Shown: in pieces, positions 5,475 through 7,600 of the stretch
Layout: every line of letters starts with the position of its first letter
Position numbering within the stretch: position 1 is the first letter of the stretch
DNA from: Methanothrix sp.
GTDB taxonomy: Archaea; Halobacteriota; Methanosarcinia; Methanotrichales; Methanotrichaceae
Direction of reading: 5' to 3'
Length of the DNA: 7,600 bases
Assembly: GCA_028679775.1 (NCBI GenBank)
Contig: JAJRAX010000161.1
Span: 1 to 7,600, forward strand
Translations under genes and position numbers: made by a program
The notes under the pieces: generated by a model
The model's input: only the letters and a program-made list of their open reading frames with translations
Database searches by the model: none
Told to the model about the DNA's origin: nothing

Positions 5475-6081
5475 GGAAAAGGCCGAGCAGATAGTCTCTG
5501 CAGACTTCCGGCCTCCTGCCAAGCGCGGCGACATCCAGCAGGCTGCTAGAGATGGAGCCAGGATCATCTGCCTCATAGACGGCGTCTTCTTTCAGGAGTG
5601 CTCTGTAGCTCACAAGGAGGTGATCTATGCTCTGGAGGCCGGGGCGAAGGTATTGGGAGCCAGCAGCATGGGAGCTTTGCGGGCCTCGGAGCTGGATGTC
5701 TACGGCATGGAGGGCGTGGTCATAATCTACGAGGCATATAAGAACGGTCGTCTGGTCTCGGATGATGAAGTGGCTTTGACATTTGATCCATTCTCCTTTG
5801 AGCCAAGCTCCGAGCCGCTTGTTAACATCCGCAACAACCTGGACCTGGCATGGCAGATGGACGTGATCTCTGCTACCACTAAGGACAAGCTCTTTCATTG
5901 CGCTCTTGCTTGCTATTTTCCAGATCGCACCTATGAGCGGATGTTCTCAGATGCATCCGGCAAGGTTCACGAAAAAGAGCTGCTGCGTCTGCGCGAATAT
6001 CTGGCCAGGGAGAAACGAGACTTCAAGATGGAGGATGCCTTGCTGGCCTTAAAGCGAGTGCGTGAGCTGGCGGAAGAGTAA
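5425..6081 (+). CDS. tfuA: TfuA-domain protein, partner of YcaO in thioamide formation
   Basis: A 218-residue TfuA-like protein. TfuA partners assist YcaO in making thioamides, probably by helping deliver or release sulfide, and in methanogens the pair modifies McrA. The TfuA domain fills roughly residues 7-130. It opens with [14 protein letters not shown] (7-20) and continues with DFRPPAKRGDI (27-37), CLIDGVFFQE (49-58) and the hallmark GASSMGALRASEL (78-90). This last motif is followed by YGMEGVVIIYEAYKNG (93-108) and SDDEVALTF (112-120). The C-terminal third is charged and helical (KEKRD- and LKRV-type segments) and more variable. ATG 5425 has the GAGGTG site described separately. The gene overlaps ycaO by 50 bases, implying coupled expression and probably a physical partnership. 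A gap of 156 bases follows before the longest possible nadA frame. Confidence 0.9.
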   Translation: MLDASEIVVFLGPSLSREKAEQIVSADFRPPAKRGDIQQAARDGARIICLIDGVFFQECSVAHKEVIYALEAGAKVLGASSMGALRASELDVYGMEGVVIIYEAYKNGRLVSDDEVALTFDPFSFEPSSEPLVNIRNNLDLAWQMDVISATTKDKLFHCALACYFPDRTYERMFSDASGKVHEKELLRLREYLAREKRDFKMEDALLALKRVRELAEE

Positions 6082-6164
6082 GGATGAAGGATACGGGCTG
6101 AGCATGGCCAGAGAAAATTCCATTCTCAGTGCATGAACTCGAACTCATCGGATTAGCATTGTGA

Positions 6165-6217
6165 TCAATTTAACTTTAATTGAGGAATTATTATTACGTA
6201 GATCTATCTAAATAGAT
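6165..6217. promoter_or_regulatory. AT-rich nadA upstream region with two inverted repeats and TATA-like element
   Basis: Two inverted repeats lie in the tfuA-nadA gap. TCAATT-N7-AATTGA occupies 6165-6183, and ATCTAT-N4-ATAGAT occupies 6202-6217. The second overlaps a TATA-like TCTAAATAG (about 6207-6215), placed to start transcription around 6237, some 15 bases before the nadA ATG. A second AT-rich box, GAAATAATAG (about 6219-6228), would instead give a leaderless message. The repeats may be operators for a repressor acting at the promoter. I do not recognise either as a known site. The remainder of 6082-6164 holds no supported feature. Confidence 0.4.
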
Positions 6218-6252
6218 TGAAATAATAGTACCTCATAGTGGGGCCCACTTCG

Positions 6253-7155
6253 ATGGCTATGATAAACGAGATTCTCTCTTTAAAAAAAGAACGCCAGGCG
6301 ACCATCCTGGCCCATAACTACCAGATTCCAGAGGTACAGGATGTAGCCGACCTGGTGGGCGACTCTCTGGAGCTCTCACGGGCGGCTGCTAATCTGGATT
6401 CCAAGGTAATAATCTTTTGTGGGGTGGATTTCATGGCGGAGACCGCGGCTATTCTCTCCCCTCAAAAGAGGGTGATACAGCCGGCAATAGGTGCCTGGTG
6501 TCCCATGGCCCATATGATCACGAATGAGCAGCTAAGAGACCTCAAGTTCCTTTACCCAGAGGCGGCTGTGGTCTGCTATGTCAACTCCACTGCAGAGATA
6601 AAGGCGGAGAGCGATGTCTGCTGCACCTCGGCCAACGGCGTGCAGGTGGTTAATTCGCTCTCAGAGAAGGAGGTCATATTTGTGCCGGACAGAAATCTGG
6701 CAGCTTATGTGGCCCGCCATACCGACAAAAAAATAATTCCCTGGAACGGCTACTGCTACGTTCACGATCATCTTACGGCCAAAGAGGTGCGCGCCGCCAG
6801 GGCAGAACATCCGAAGGCAGAGGTTCTGGTTCATCCTGAGTGCAGGCCGGAGGTAATCGACGAGGCTGATTTCGTCTGCAGTACAGCCGGGATGGGCAAG
6901 CATGCAAAAGCAAGCGATGCGAAAGAGTTCATCATTGGCACAGAGATGGGCATGATCCACCGTCTGAAAAAGGAGAACCCTCTTAAGGAGTTCTATCCGC
7001 TGAGCAAGAACGCCATCTGTCAGAATATGAAGAAGACAACCCTAGATAATGTCTTGCTAGCTTTGCAAACGCTGGAGCCGAAGGTAACGGTTCCTGAGGA
7101 TATTGCAATCAGGGCCAGGGCATCAATTGAGAGAATGCTGGCGACAAAGATCTAA
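6253..7155 (+). CDS. nadA: Quinolinate synthase (NadA)
   Basis: A 300-residue quinolinate synthase. NadA condenses iminoaspartate with dihydroxyacetone phosphate to quinolinate in de novo NAD synthesis and carries an oxygen-sensitive [4Fe-4S] cluster. Its three cluster cysteines are identifiable (numbers from ATG 6253): Cys83 in AWCPMAHM, Cys168 in WNGYCYVHD and Cys256 in ICQNMKKTTL, with the family's regular spacing of about 85-88. Other hallmarks are ILAHNYQIPEVQD (18-30), VGDSLELSR (35-43), YVNSTAEIKAESDVCCTSAN (109-128), HPEC (194-197) and STAGM (210-214). The length matches compact archaeal enzymes. An upstream in-frame GTG (6238) and a second ATG (6259) are alternative starts. There is no good Shine-Dalgarno sequence, consistent with a short or absent leader. 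The usual partner genes nadB/aspartate dehydrogenase and nadC are not in the window. The gene downstream is hisB-like, 24 bases away. Confidence 0.95.
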   Translation: MAMINEILSLKKERQATILAHNYQIPEVQDVADLVGDSLELSRAAANLDSKVIIFCGVDFMAETAAILSPQKRVIQPAIGAWCPMAHMITNEQLRDLKFLYPEAAVVCYVNSTAEIKAESDVCCTSANGVQVVNSLSEKEVIFVPDRNLAAYVARHTDKKIIPWNGYCYVHDHLTAKEVRAARAEHPKAEVLVHPECRPEVIDEADFVCSTAGMGKHAKASDAKEFIIGTEMGMIHRLKKENPLKEFYPLSKNAICQNMKKTTLDNVLLALQTLEPKVTVPEDIAIRARASIERMLATKI

Positions 7156-7179
7156 ATAATTAACAAAGAGACAACTGCC

Positions 7180-7600
7180 ATGCCATCATCGAGAAAAAGG
7201 GAGACTAAAGAGACCCGCATAGAAGCTTTTCTCAACATCGAGGGTCAGGGCCAAATCCATGTCGAAACGGGAATAGAGCTTCTCGATGAGATCCTTTTGG
7301 ATATAGGTCGAGGCGGCGGATTCGACCTTAAGGTCACGGCCAGGGACGACATGGAAACTGGCGATCACCACACGACTGAAGATGTGGCCATTACTCTTGG
7401 ATGCATCCTGGCCGAAGAGGTCCAAGGCGGCATAGGCAGCAGCATGGTTCCATCCGGTCGGTCCCTGGCCACTGCCGCTGTGCGCTTCGGCGAGCCCGGC
7501 TACCAGGGCAACTTCAGCCTCCAGTCCAGCACCCTATCCGGCATGGACCTAGAAAACTTCAGCCACCTGCTGCGTGCGCTGGCCTACAACGGTCGCTTCA
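7180..7600 (+). CDS. Divergent HisB-like (imidazoleglycerol-phosphate dehydratase family) protein, partial
   Basis: The first 140 codons of a gene running off the right edge. The product aligns without gaps to the N-terminal repeat of imidazoleglycerol-phosphate dehydratase, the manganese enzyme of histidine synthesis. It keeps TKETRIEA (9-16), TGIELLD (30-36), GFDLKV (47-52), GDHHTTEDVAITLG (61-74) and the VP at 90-91. It departs from HisB at normally near-invariant places. The His of LDHML is Glu37, the His of the following HG is Gly45, MDEAL reads SGRSL (92-96), and the VDLSGR region reads VRFGEP (101-106). The fold is therefore likely retained, but the active site may be altered. It could be a paralog with a different role or a strongly diverged HisB, so I leave the symbol empty. 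ATG 7180 is 24 bases after nadA with no clear ribosome-binding site, and co-transcription with nadA is likely. The second half, with the other metal-binding histidines, is outside the window. Confidence 0.8.
   Translation, partial: MPSSRKRETKETRIEAFLNIEGQGQIHVETGIELLDEILLDIGRGGGFDLKVTARDDMETGDHHTTEDVAITLGCILAEEVQGGIGSSMVPSGRSLATAAVRFGEPGYQGNFSLQSSTLSGMDLENFSHLLRALAYNGRF

Noticed and set aside
5428..5898. Minus-strand open frame of 156 codons
   Set aside because: It is antisense to tfuA, whose TfuA motifs are unmistakable, and the antisense translation has no recognisable features.
7186..7425. Minus-strand open frame of 79 codons
   Set aside because: It is antisense to the hisB-like gene, which shows clear family motifs on the plus strand.
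1..7600. A CRISPR array, mobile element or novel defence-type cluster
   Set aside because: There are no regularly spaced repeats, no transposase or integrase, no terminal repeats and no toxin/antitoxin-like pairs. The recognisable genes are metabolic and translational housekeeping genes plus the known YcaO-TfuA system.

Overview
The window looks like a euryarchaeal methanogen chromosome of intermediate G+C. It carries archaeal translation factor aIF5A with its hypusination loop, archaeal BRE/TATA-type promoters with very short leaders, and a ycaO-tfuA pair of the kind that installs thioglycine in methyl-coenzyme M reductase (MCR). The protein flavour suggests the Methanosarcinales/Methanothrix (Methanosaeta) group. 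The genus is an inference from memory, not a search result.

Left part, minus strand (about 3716 down to 227). Reading with transcription, the order is: an unrecognised 165-residue protein, a fold-type I PLP aminotransferase of the aspartate aminotransferase family, aIF5A, an agmatinase/arginase-family ureohydrolase, and a small flavin-binding (PPOX-fold) protein. The first four are tightly spaced, although aIF5A has a possible promoter of its own. The PPOX-like gene has a clear TATA element of its own. Agmatinase next to aIF5A links polyamine synthesis to the factor whose lysine is modified from a polyamine. Bases 1-226, past the PPOX-like gene, hold no gene I can support, only a GC-rich hairpin.

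Right part, plus strand (3799 to the end). A PaaI-like hotdog thioesterase starts divergently from the minus block. It is followed by ycaO, and tfuA overlaps the ycaO end by 50 bases with its ribosome-binding site inside ycaO. YcaO and TfuA are expected to work together as the ATP-dependent thioamidation system acting on McrA. After a 171-base gap with AT-rich inverted repeats and a likely promoter come nadA (quinolinate synthase, NAD synthesis) and, 24 bases later, the first 140 codons of a hisB-like gene cut by the window edge.

Most of the window is housekeeping. The point most worth a second look is the hisB-like product. It aligns without gaps to the imidazoleglycerol-phosphate dehydratase N-terminal half, but several hallmark residues are changed. 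Other points of interest are the ycaO/tfuA overlap with a basic out-of-frame YcaO tail, the compact divergent promoter with one symmetric TATA element, and the unidentified protein at the head of the minus block. I found no CRISPR array, tRNA, rRNA, insertion sequence or clearly new multi-gene system.
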